Assembly (NCBI GenBank): GCA_000711775.1
Contig: ARYC01000573.1
Span: 1 to 64,000, forward strand
Length of the DNA: 64,000 nt
Source of the DNA: Oxytricha trifallax
Taxonomy: Eukaryota > Ciliophora > Spirotrichea > Sporadotrichida > Oxytrichidae
Direction of reading: 5' to 3'
Shown here: piece after piece, positions 49,992-62,480 of the stretch
How positions within the stretch are numbered: the stretch's first letter is position 1
How the letters are laid out: each line of letters opens with the position of its first letter
Program-made: the position numbers and the translations under genes
Notes under the pieces: generated by a model
What the model was told of the DNA's origin: nothing
Databases searched by the model: none
What the model saw: the letters and a program-made list of their open reading frames with translations, nothing else

Positions 49992-52900
49992 AATTTATTA
50001 ATTATAAATACTTCAAATTTTTTCAGCTTATATACTCATTATAACAGTTTAAAATTTATATAGTTATTTGTTCCGCCGAGATCCCCTCCCCCACCCCTCC
50101 CCCACCCCTCCCCACCTCCCGGTCGACCGAGACCCCCTCCCCGCCCCCTCCCCCACCCCCTAAAATACCCCATTTCATATCAAATTTTGTATCTAGAGGG
50201 TCTAAATCGATTTCCTTCTTGACATCTCGACATCATAAAACTTATTTTATATATAAAATTACATAAAATTTTCAAAATTCTTTATTTCAATGTTAGTGCC
50301 TTATATGATATAAATTTTATGATTTTATAAGTTTCACTATCTTTGTCAATCATTTTTAACACTTTCTCAATAAAATATAAATTAAAAAAACTTTTCTATT
50401 GAATAATATGAGAATTTTATTTCTAAATTAAATCTATATACTATATTGTAAAAAATTTATTTTAATATTTTTTACCCCTTAAATCAACTTCATTCGACAT
50501 AATTCGAAGAAAAAATCTGATTAATTTTTTAAGTTTTTATTTTTCGATAATTTATAAAAAATTATGAAATGTATTAACCAAAATGCAAAAATTAAAAACT
50601 TAAAAAATTAATCAGATTTTTTCTTCGAATTATGTCGAATGAAGTTGATTTAAGGGGTAAAAAATATTAAAATAAATTTTTTACAATATAGTATATAGAT
50701 TTAATTTAGAAATAAAATTCTCATATTATTCAATAGAAAAGTTTTTTTAATTTATATTTTATTTAGAAAGCGTAAAAATGGTTGACAAAGATAGTGAAAC
50801 TTATAAAATCATAAAATTTATATAATATAAGGCACTAACATTGAAATAAAGAATTTTGAAAATTTTATGTAATTTATATATAAAATAAGGTTTATGATGT
50901 CGAGATGTCAAGAAGGAAATCGATTTAGACCCTCTAGGTACAAAATTTGATATGAAATGGGGTATTTTAGGGGGTGGGGGAGGGGGCGGGGAGGGGGTCT
51001 CGGTCGACCGGGAGGTGGGGGAGGGGGTGGGGGGAGGGGATCTCGGGCGGAACAGTTATTGATTAATCTAAAATAAATAAATAAATATTGAAAAATTAAA
51101 AATTAATATGAATTATACTCATAAATAAATAAGCATGATAAAAAGATTCATTGTCTATTGATAAAGTTAATATGTGTATTAAAATAAATTAAGTAATTGT
51201 ATATTATTTACTTAAAATGGAGCATTTTAAGCAATTTTTATACAAACCAGATTCTCATTCATAATTATTTTTAGGAATAAGTCCTGTTTTCAGTTTTTTA
51301 AATAAAATTAAGTTTAATCTATATAAAACATTAGAATATTTGAACAATTAATAATAAAAAGAATTTATAAAAATCATTTGTATCTGTTTATTTATATGTT
51401 ATTTCAATTTATTTTAATATGTTAATATTCTATTAAAAACTAAATTTCTTAATTTAATTAAAAAATTTAACTCTTTTTCTTAATCATTAAATATAAATAT
51501 ATCTAGTCTAAAATCTATTTCTTAATTTATATAATTACTCTTAAAGAATTTATTTTTACAAGTATTTTATTCTAAGTAGATTTTTTATTAGCTACCCTTA
51601 ATTCTAAATTAATCGACTAAGCTATTTTCTATATATTGAAATACCTCTATCGCTATTATAAAATAGTTATATAAAATAATTCCATATTTATAAAAAGATT
51701 GGTTTAAATATAATTTAATATTTAAAATAACAGATATTAAAAGTAAAATATTGCAATAACATATCCAAATTAAAATAACAAATCAAAATAAATTAGTAAC
51801 TATTAAATTTTAGTAAGTATGCATGTTTAATTTTATTGGGAATCAGTTTTCTCACCAATTAAACAAATTTTATATTTATTTTTTTGATAAATTTTAAATT
51901 ATTGAAAATTGAAACATCAAAATAATTCTGATGTAATAGCATATGAATCTAGAACTGTTATATAAGACTAATGCTTAAAAGTTCAGATAATAATAAATTA
52001 TATTGGATGTGGCTATGACCTCTCAGGGGTATTAAGTTTTACTACTACTATTTAATATTTTTATTACTTTTTTTTATGATTCTATTAAATTAAGGATCCT
52101 GACCATAATATCTAATTAAAATCAATCATAATTGATTTCTTAATTGTTTATTAAATGTTTTAAATAGTTGATAATGTTAATTATAGTGTGAGTTTATTTT
52201 TGTTTTACTTTTAATAATGGAACAATACATTTTTTTTTTCTCATAAATAATCAGAAATTTGACCTATTTTATTTTTTATGCTTATTGATTCCCATTAAAA
52301 CTGCCAATTACTACATTTACTTAATTATTTCAATAAAATATATAACTTTAAATATATATAAATATATCATTTATTGAAAAATACTTTAAACAATTATTTC
52401 AAAATAAATAGATTTAAATATTTTTAAGTTGTTGTACAATATATTAATTGTTATTAAATAATTTATATTGAAAACTTATTTGATTAATTAAGTGCAGAGT
52501 TTTCAATTACTATATCTATATTAATTTTTTTCTAGATTTACGTCACCTTTTTTTTAAAAATTTTATTGCGTAAATAGATATTAATATGTTGAGATATTAA
52601 AAAATAATATCAAATATTTTTAATATTTATGCAATATTATTTTTTAAATTAATTTTACAATAGTGTACTCCTCATATGACAATATAATTTGTTTTAATTT
52701 CAAATTAATCTTCCCTTATATAAGAATTCTTGAATTTTTCTTACACCCTTTTTAATATAATGTACTAACAACTAATTGTGCAATGTAAAATGCCCCTATT
52801 ATGAATATTTTGAAATTTAAGATTGATAAAAGATAAGCGATATCACAAGTTCTTATGAATTATTGGCCCCTTGTATTATAGTAGTTAATTCAATTTTATT

Positions 52901-55116
52901 TATTGCATCATAAATTATATCAATACTACATACTTTGATAGATTTTGAATATGAACTCCCTCAATTTAACTAATTAGTGCAAATATATTAATTCTTATTA
53001 ATTTAAGGTATTTCTAAGCATTCTTTTTCACCGCTTATATTTAGAATTTATCTAATATAATTTAATCTATATTACCTTAATAATTTAAAGAATTTTATAT
53101 TAACTATTTATTAAATATATAATTAATAGTTTTTATATTTAGAATCTTCGAGGAACTATTTTCTTAATTAATTTTTGGGAATTTAAATTAAAATCAAATA
53201 CTTTTTCTCAAACCTTTTATCATAGCTTTATTAAAATATTAAATTTTGTAATTAAATTTAATTAAATAATTATTTTATTATTTATTAAAAAACATTAACT
53301 GGGCAATATTAATTGGGTTAGCTTAAATAAGACTACCTACCATGTATATTGCTTAATTAAAATTTTTCTAAATGTAACATATAAATAAGATTGGAATTGA
53401 CCACTAATTAATTTATCTTCAAATTTTTTGTCCCGTTGAAAAATTAAATACTAATACTTTTAAATTTTGAATAAGTTTCTTTAAAAAAATATACATAGAA
53501 ATTATCAATTAATATTGATTGTGATAGGATAACAGACTTGCAATTATTACAAAAGATATTAATAAGTTTTAATATATAATAATAATTTTCCTAGATATTA
53601 AGGAAAGCTCAATAGATGATAAGCTGTATAATAAGCTTTATACAACAATTTTATGCATGAAATAGATAAATAATATTATCTTATATTCTTTGATTATAAT
53701 ACTTTAAATTTTTTTCTATGTATTAAAGAGAAAAGACTATACAACAAGATTTGTCAAATTGAATTGATTAATAAATTTTTTAGCTTTATAAAAAGATATA
53801 TGAATCTCTCAATAATTATCCAAAATTATTGAAATTTTAAAACAATAAAATATAAAAAAGATAAAAAAGAAAATCTTGTTTTTAAATGCAAGTATAAAAA
53901 GTTCTTGGCATAAATCCATTTAATTAAAAGATAATAAAATATTTTCTCATTTATTATTCAAATTATCATAATTACTATTTCTTGAATAGTTGACAATACA
54001 CACATTTAGTAATCAATTGTATTCGAATTGTTTCTTAGTGATAATAACAGAATTTTGTTTAGAATTAAAAATAGGAAATTTCTCAATAATCCAGGCTATT
54101 GTGATTTAAATATAAAATATTTTATAAAAGATTAAAAAAATATCAATTAACATTCAATAATTTATAAATAATTCTATATTTAAATTAAAATTTTATTTTG
54201 ATCTAAAATTTATCTTTTCCTCCAATTTAATTGATAATATAAAATTTTTTATTCTTTATTCAAATGAATACCATTATAAACTTTACATATTACAAGAGAA
54301 GATTGTCAAAAAACTCTAAAAATTTCTTTATTGCTTTTGTTCTCATTGCTTAAAATACTACAAATTAGTTTTATAAATTAGTACAAATTCTTTTTAAAAT
54401 TATTGTTTATTAGTAGCATACAAATAAAATAATTATATTATTATTTTTTACATCATCTCTTATTATTATTTCAATCTTGTGCTAATTTTTAAATCTTATC
54501 TTAAAATATCTGCCATATTACCTTAAATTTTTTAAATTAAATGAATTTTATTTTACAGATTAAATTATTGAGTATCTTAATTATAAGAAAATAACAGAAT
54601 TACTAAAACAGTGAATATCTTTCAATAAGACTACAATACTATAAATTAAATCCAATAGTTTCTAAAACTTAGAATATTTTAAAAATTAAGCTAAACATTA
54701 GTGATTATTTGAATAATTGTAAATAAAATTAGTTATTTATTCATAAACTATGATAAAAAATAATCAATCAAATTTTGGTATTAAAACAGTCTTCAAATCT
54801 GTTTTAAAGTAACTTCTCTATTTTATATCCTAATTTTGAATTCAAATACTTTTATGTAGGTAGTTATTTTTTAATAAATTACATAAATTGATAAAATCTA
54901 TATTGGCCTTTTCTAAAGTAACTTATTCATAGAACTTATATTAATTAAACACATTTTAATAGTTAAAATAACTTATTTAAATGGACCTTTTATTATAGCA
55001 TTATCGTTCATTTTTTTTCAATTGTTATTTGACTTATAATTTATTAAATGTTTTGATCTTTATTAAAGAAGATTTTGCAATCAATACTTTATATCTAGAC
55101 CTTTAAAATATTTTTA
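49992..55116 (+). repeat. Array unit 12
   Basis: Box at 49992-50040, with foldback G2 inserted about 30 bp after it. Without G2 the unit is about 4.1 kb. Its last 1.5 kb aligns with 1.6-3.19 kb. No gene seen. Confidence 0.6.
50063..51060. mobile_element. Foldback element G2 with 6-bp target duplication
   Basis: Element 50069-51054 (986 bp) has tips TGTTCCGCCGAGATCCCCTC / inverse, flanked by GTTATT on both sides (50063-50068 and 51055-51060). The first ~95 bp of each arm are almost pure C (left) or G (right) tracts broken by GGTCGACCGA. Further in, CATATCAAATTTTGTATC and ATCGATTTCCTTCTTGACAT match G1. The G tracts could form quadruplexes (inference). No coding sequence. Confidence 0.85.
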
Positions 55117-57776
55117 TTTTATTAATTATAAATTCATACAAATTTTCTCAGCTTATATAGTCATAAATCTGATAAATTCCATTTCATTTGAGAAAGCATG
55201 ATGATATTTTATGCTTTTTTATCATGAATAATTTAAAGAATTATAATATAATATTTATGAATTATATTATATTTGAATATATTAAAAATCTAAATTTATA
55301 ACATTATCCTTATATAGTATCTTCTATCATATTATACTTTTATAAGTATTTATAATAATTTATCACTTCATATAAATTAAAAATACATTTTCCTAACTAT
55401 TCATTCTCATTTATAAAACATAGACCATTTAATAAAGATATTATATTAAAAATTAATTTAGATTTATTTATACATTTTATATCTCCATTAATGTTTATTA
55501 AAAGAGCAAAAGGAATTAATTTCAAGTAAATATCCCTTATTAGTATAAATTTAATTTTACTTCTTTGTATTCACCTTATTCTATGAGTAAATAAAAATCT
55601 AATAAAATTTTAATGTGTTTTAAGTTCAGCTAAGTAAATTCTTCCTTTTTTAACTAATTATTATGTCAAGATATCTCGGAGATAATTTAATATAAATGTA
55701 AATAATATTTAAATATAAAATGAGAGTTTTAATTATTTAATATATATTTAAATATTATATATTAATCAATAAGATTTGATATCAGGTATCTTGATTGACC
55801 TTTTTTTGCTAACAATATTAAATAATTTTTAATTTGGCAGTTCTCATTTAATTTTTCTTATCATTATTTTCCTCATATTAAAATTTTAATTTCTAATATA
55901 AATTCTTCAGTTAATGGAATTAATTAGATTTATAAATTCAAAAAGTTGATTAATGAAAATGATTATCATTTATATTTTAGAATTTTAAATAATCTTCACA
56001 TTATTATTCAACTTAAATATAAATCAAATTTTTAAATTTATATAGGAAAGATAAGATGCAAAATAATCATTTTTTAATAACATTAGAGTTCACCCTTTAA
56101 AATTTTTTGGGAAAATATTATTATCTACTATTTAATAATTATTATGAAGATTCTCCCCAGAAAAAATATCAATTAGAGTACATTCCTTCGTAATACAAAT
56201 TTTACTCTTTAATATAATCATGAAGAATTTTGTTTTCCTATCTATATTTCAAATCACTAATAACTTTCTATCTAATTTTTAAACCCTTAATATTTATGAA
56301 ATCTTATTACCCTTATATTATTTCATTTTATTAAAACATTTACAAAATATTTACTCTATACTAAATATGACTTATTTAGAGAGTTTTATTTTATATAAAA
56401 AATAGTTGATGTAGTTCTGTTTTTATTTGATCTAGTGTTATTATTAAATCCCGTGATTTTTTTATGTAAACTTATATAATCCTTGGTAAATATAAAAATC
56501 AATTCTTTCTTATCTATAAAATTATGTATTTCATATAAAATTAAATATAAATTATAAAATTCTATGATAGTTATATATCATTATTAATAAATTTATGCTA
56601 TTCAGTGTTTATTCCCCATCATTTTAAATTCATTACTACTACACTTATTATCATATTTTTATTAATTAAATATAATATTAAATAAGTAAGATTATACTAA
56701 CATTTTTTATCAAGCAAGAGTAATTAAATTTTTTTATATTTAAAATGATTATATTCAAAAGATTTGTTGAATTATCCGATTTATAAATCTTTTCTATTTA
56801 TGATTATTAATTTTATCATTAATACTGTTTCTTTCTTTCTCCCTTTTTAAATATCAGTTTGATTTATGATTTACACTATGCTTTGACAATTGAAAACCAT
56901 GTAAAATTAATTATTAAATAAAAGTTTAATGTTTACTTTTATTTCCCTTTATCATTTTAGACTAAATTTTTTAGTATTTCGATAAATAATATTTTTAAAT
57001 AAACTATAATTAGTTGACCCTCTTATTTTAATGTTAGATAATGCTATGACCAGTTTGATATAGATCATTATATTTATTAATTAGTTTTTGTAAATTTTTG
57101 TCAGTAATATATAAGACTTAATAAAAATATATTTTTGAAATTTTTAGTCTTCTAAATGTTTACATTTAATCAATATCCAAAATCTTTTTATTTAAATTGT
57201 TTCTAAAAAGAACCATATGCTTTAATTATCATACCTATCATATAGGATCAATATCTTAAACTTCCATAAACTTTAATTAAATATAAAAATTTATTAAAAC
57301 ATTTTATATTAATTTATAAGTAAAATTAATAAATTTTATAGAATAGCTTAACAATTCTATATAATTACTATAAATACAATTCAATTTAATGTAATTGTAA
57401 ATATTTAATTAAACTTGTTGAACTATATAAGATCTCACTCATTTCTTTAAGTAATCAATATCCTTATGATAATCTAAAAGATTTTTTTTTCTTAATTAAA
57501 TTAGTATTAGTAACCATCTAATAAATATTGTTGTCTTATTATTATTATTTTCATTATGGTTTTTATCAATCTTAATAATGTATCCCCAATAATTAATAAG
57601 TTTTTTTTATAGTAACCCTAATAAATTGAATGAATCAATTAATTTACTTGAAATTTAAATTTGTTTAATTCCTTTTTGTTTAATGGTTAACTCTCTTATC
57701 ATGAATCTTAATGAATAAAATATAATGAGCAATAATTATTAATTATAATTTAGTTTAAAATCATTGTTATTATTTC
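55117..57776 (+). repeat. Array unit 13
   Basis: Box at 55117-55169. The unit aligns with unit 1 but lacks its coding island. AT-rich; no gene. Confidence 0.65.
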
Positions 57777-60700
57777 ATTTTATTAATTATAAATTCTTTC
57801 AAATTTTCTCAGCTTATATAGTCATAGATATAATATTTAAGTCAAAATGATATAATAAATAATATTGTGATTAATTTAGATTTTTAAGAAAAATTTGATA
57901 AATGTAGTAATTTTGGTAGAAATATCTAAATTAAAATTGGAATTAATACATTATTTAAATTTTAATTATTTTATTTAAGAAGGAAATTATTTTTGCTTTA
58001 TTTTCATTCAATTTACTATTTAATAAGACAAATGCTTATAAAATTTATTTAAACATGATTAATAAATATGAGTCCCCAATATTTATATATTTATATGAAT
58101 ATAACATGAAACATTGCATAACTGAGAATAATTAATATTAAATTAATAAGTAAGTCTTAGATGAATAAAATTACATTCATATAAATTTTAAGTTCATTCA
58201 ATTTACCATATAAAAGAGACAATATACTTCCTCATAAATTTGGTAAAGTTAAATGCTTATTAATAATTTATTGTTATCCTTATTCATAAAATTAATTTAG
58301 CATATCATTATTTTCCACTTTATATATAAATTTATTTTAGTTCTTGTATTGACTAATTATTAGGTGAATTATCCTTATAATTTTTGAGTAATCTGATATC
58401 TTATTGGGTAAATTATTGCCAACATGAATTAATAATTGAATTTAGATTTTGGGATATAAAAATTAAAATGTAATATAATTAATTAATAAATTTAGTTACA
58501 AGTGCTTTTTATCAATTTTAAATTTCACCTAAACAAGTGAGCTTAGAATAGTTACATTTTTATTCTTCTTTTCATATTATCTCTTTTAGTAAAATATTTG
58601 AATGAGCTTATTTTAGTATTTTGTTTCAATCCTATTTTCAAACTACCATTGAAATGTTTTTAAGTAAATTACGTATAAATTTGATTTTAAATCAATGATA
58701 TTTCTTTTTGCCATTTTTAAGTATCATCTATTAAATAGAAAAAAATTATATTAAATTAAATAACAAAACAATACAAATAATTTTATAATTTTAACTAAGT
58801 TACTCAAAAATAGATTTATTTTAATTTTGTATAAAATTAATTCAATGAATATATTTCTATTTAAAATAATAATTTCGTCAGTTTTAAATTAGAAAATTTA
58901 ATATTTAAGTTATTTAATCACATATGGATATATTATTAGTATTTAATATTAAATAAAAGTTTTATAATTTATTCCACTTTATATAATATTAACGCTTTTT
59001 ATATACTTCTTTATGGATCATTCCTTATTAATTCAATATTTTTATTTTTAATCACTTATTGATGAAACACAGTAATTTTTTATATAAATGTTTATTGAAA
59101 GAATTTAATTAGAGTCTATTATTATCCCTTGGGTATTCAAAATTAAGAGCCAAATTTATCAATTAACCATTATCTCCATTCAAAAAGAAAATTCGGTTTA
59201 AATATTCCCCAGTTTTATTAGTAAAGTATAAGCATTATAACCTTATGAATTAATAATTTAGTTCTCATTTTACCAATAATTTGAATTAGTAAACTAAAGA
59301 ATGATATTAATTACATAATTGCTTTCCAATACTTATTTGATTGACATAGATTTTAATTAAACAAACCCTTTTTAAAGGAGTCAAAGTTCCTGATTTATAA
59401 AAGAAAAATGAATCTTTCTTAAGTACATAACATCTAATCTTGATAACTAATGTTTAAATTTCTATTATTTATAGAATATAAAACAACTTGGTCTTTTCTT
59501 TGATTGAAGAAATATTTCAATCCCATATTACTAAAAAAAAATTTCTTTTATTAATTAATAAGTAAAACATGTAAATTGTAGATAGAAAATAATTAATTTT
59601 TCTCTTAATTTTTTAACGATATATTATCATGAGAAACAAATCAATTATCTTAAGGAATAGTGTTTTCCCTTATTTTTACCTAAGTTGTGATGAAATATTT
59701 GCACCATTAAATATTATATATATATAGATCAAAGTTAATCTTAATAACCCTTTCAATATTACTTGTTTAATAATTTCTCTTTTTATAGTACCATTTATAA
59801 AACAAATGAATCCCTCAATATGATTATTTTAATTTTAAATATTTCCACTAGTTTCAATGTATTTTTAATAATCCTGCATGTAAATAATATGCAATTAGGA
59901 CAAATTTCCCCCCTATTTTTGTCTAAATTTATTCAATTTTCAATTCAAAGACCTCTTTTTAATGCAAATATATCTTAATCTTGATTAAAATATTTATAAA
60001 TAAAATAATAAATATGTAGAAAATAATTTAATAATAATAATTTTATACTTGAGTCATTATTTAAATTACAACTCATTTTACTTTTTAATTGAAAAAAGGG
60101 AAAATATAATTAAACTGCTTTTATCCATTAAATACTACTAGTGAGTATTTTTATTTTTTTAATTATATTTCAAACCATGTCAATTCATAAATATATTTTT
60201 GTGTCTATGATAAACAATGCCATGCCAATCTAAGAAAATAAAAAATTATAAAAACCAACTTGTTGTAAATTATATATTAATCATATTTATTAATTTACTA
60301 TTTAAAAAAATAAATAATTTATTATATGATTAGTGCATTTTGATCTATATCATTTATATTTTCACTTATTTATCTTTTTAATTCATCAAGATGATCGTTC
60401 CCCTCTAATTATATTTACCATATATTTTTTAAATTGTTTCATTGTTTTGTCACCTGTTTTATATGTTATATCCTATTCTCTAATTTGTAGGAGAATATGT
60501 ATTTATTACAGATACCATTAAATCATAATACTTCATTACTATATTTAACCTTTTTAATATAAATGTGTTGACATATCATTAAATAATTGAAATCTTCTCC
60601 TTTATGCTTGTTAATAGTGTCCTTCTTATTTAACCATGCCATAATTTAAATTAAATAAAAAATAAATATGTTGTATAACTAGTAAATTTTGTTCTCCAAA

Positions 60701-61244
60701 ATTCCCCATATATTTTATAGTAATTATAGTAAGTTATAATAATTTCTTAGACTAGCGAACTTATTTAATCTTAAATATTAAATTTATTAACAAAAAACGA
60801 TATTTAATGAATAATATAATTTTACAGTTTTTATAATATATATATATATAATAATATATATATATATATATATATATATTCATTAATTTTTATTTTAGCT
60901 TAAGCATCATTATCTCCTACTTGATTACCCCTTTTTGAATAAAATGATCATATAATTTAAATTCCATCGCAAACATCATACCATTTATAATAGTATATAG
61001 TTAATATTTTATCCAATATTTTTATTGAGAACTCAAGTAACGTTGGACGAAAGTTAAGTTTTTATATATTTATTCATTTTTTAAAAGTAAATTTCAGTAA
61101 TATCAAGTAGCCCTTGTATGTTATAAATCTTGTTAGTTTTATTTAAATACATTTCTTAAAATTAGTTATTTTTTAATAAATAATATTATTTTTATTAAAT
61201 CTGTGTCATAATCACATAAATATTTGTCCTCCTTTATTATATTT
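57777..61244 (+). repeat. Array unit 14
   Basis: Box at 57777-57829. It aligns with unit 2. It has an (AT)n-rich run at about 60835-60880. Short open frames at 59763 and 60333 are AT-rich and unsupported. Confidence 0.65.
60835..60880. repeat. (AT)n microsatellite
   Basis: Alternating AT run with two small interruptions. Confidence 0.9.
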
Positions 61245-61347
61245 ATTTAATTAATTATAACTTCTTATAAATTTGCTCAGCTTATATAGTCATAAATCAA
61301 CAAAATTGTATTCAATATCATATTCATTTTATTTTTTATACATCAAA

Positions 61348-61979
61348 AATAATTTGGCTATGAGGTAGTATCCTCCCCCCCTAATGTATACTTTTCTTTT
61401 TGTAGTCTGATAGAGTTTTTTACGCTGAGTATTAGTAGCAGATGAACATGGAATTTGCGAGGAATAGTTTTGGAGCTATGGCCTCATCAAAGTCACTTTT
61501 TATATATAAAATTATTATAAATTTTACAAAAAATTTCAAATTTTTCACAAAATATAATTTCTCTAAAATTAACGATTTTAGCAGTTTTCAACTATATTAA
61601 CAAATTATATCTAATTTATTATAATTTTATAAAGTGAACTTTAATTGTCTTTATGAAAATCTTAAATGAAAGTTAAAATGATTTTTAATTCACTTTATAA
61701 AATTATAATAAATTAGATATAATTTGTTAATATAGTTAAAACTGCTAAAATCGTTAATTTTAGAGAAATTAAATTTTGTGAAAAATTTGAAATTTTTTGT
61801 AAAATTTATAATGATTTTTATATATAAAAAGTGACTTTGATGAGGCCATAGCTCCAAAACTATTGCTCGCACATTCCATGTTCATCTGCTACTAATACTC
61901 AGCGTAAAAAACTCTATAAGACTACAAAAAGAAAAGTTTACATTAGGGGGGGAGGATACTACCTCACAGGCAATAATTT
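61348..61979. mobile_element. Foldback element F2 with 8-bp target duplication
   Basis: Element 61356-61971 (616 bp) is nearly identical in sequence to F1 over most of its length. AATAATTT flanks both sides (61348-61355 and 61972-61979). It lies about 60 bp after the box of unit 15, whereas F1 lies about 2.4 kb after the box of the aligned unit 3, so the two are independent insertions. Confidence 0.85.
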
Positions 61980-61983
61980 ATAT

Positions 61984-62480
61984 GAATTTTAGGGGGGAGG
62001 AAGTTTTCTGACAAGAGGGAAGTTTTCTGTCAAGTAATATTAAATTTAAAAAATCAATGTTAATTAAATAAACAATTATGAATAAACAATTTTCAGCCTC
62101 ATCAAATGTCTTTAGGATAAGTTAAACATTTAATAATAGTTAAAAAAGATAAAATGCAATTATATCTAATATCATAATTATAAAAATAGTACGATATTTT
62201 TTACTTTAATTCTTACTAAAATTAAAAAAAATAAATAGACATCAATTTGATTTAAAGATAAAATATTGCTGATATGAAGTAGATTTTGTAGAACTTTATG
62301 AGTTGTAGAATAAATTGATTGAATCATAAGCTTATGAAAATCATAAAAGATGTTTAAATTTGGGAAAAATTGAAATTGCATAAAGAAAAAAAAAATTATA
62401 ATTTTCTTGACAGGAAACTTCCTTAAAATTTTATTTTTATCATAAACCTTGGCAGGAAATTTCCCCCTTCCCGAATTTTA
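61984..62480. mobile_element. Short inverted-repeat element F5 with 8-bp target duplication
   Basis: Element 61992-62472 (481 bp) has G-rich tips (GGGGGGAGGAAGTTTTCTGA and GGGAAGGGGGAAATTTCCTG as inverse). GAATTTTA flanks both sides (61984-61991 and 62473-62480). GGAAGTTTYCTGNCAAG occurs twice near each end. The interior of about 350 bp is not palindromic and is AT-rich; an open frame at 62178-62381 (-) is unsupported. It sits four bases beyond F2's right target duplication. Confidence 0.75.

Noticed and set aside
59763-60521. Two frames of 60-70 codons in unit 14
   Set aside because: No similarity to the aligned unit 2 at protein level, AT-only composition.
61690-61872. 60-residue frame in F2
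   Set aside because: Produced by the palindrome arm; the corresponding F1 frame differs by simple substitutions and small gaps without respect for codons.
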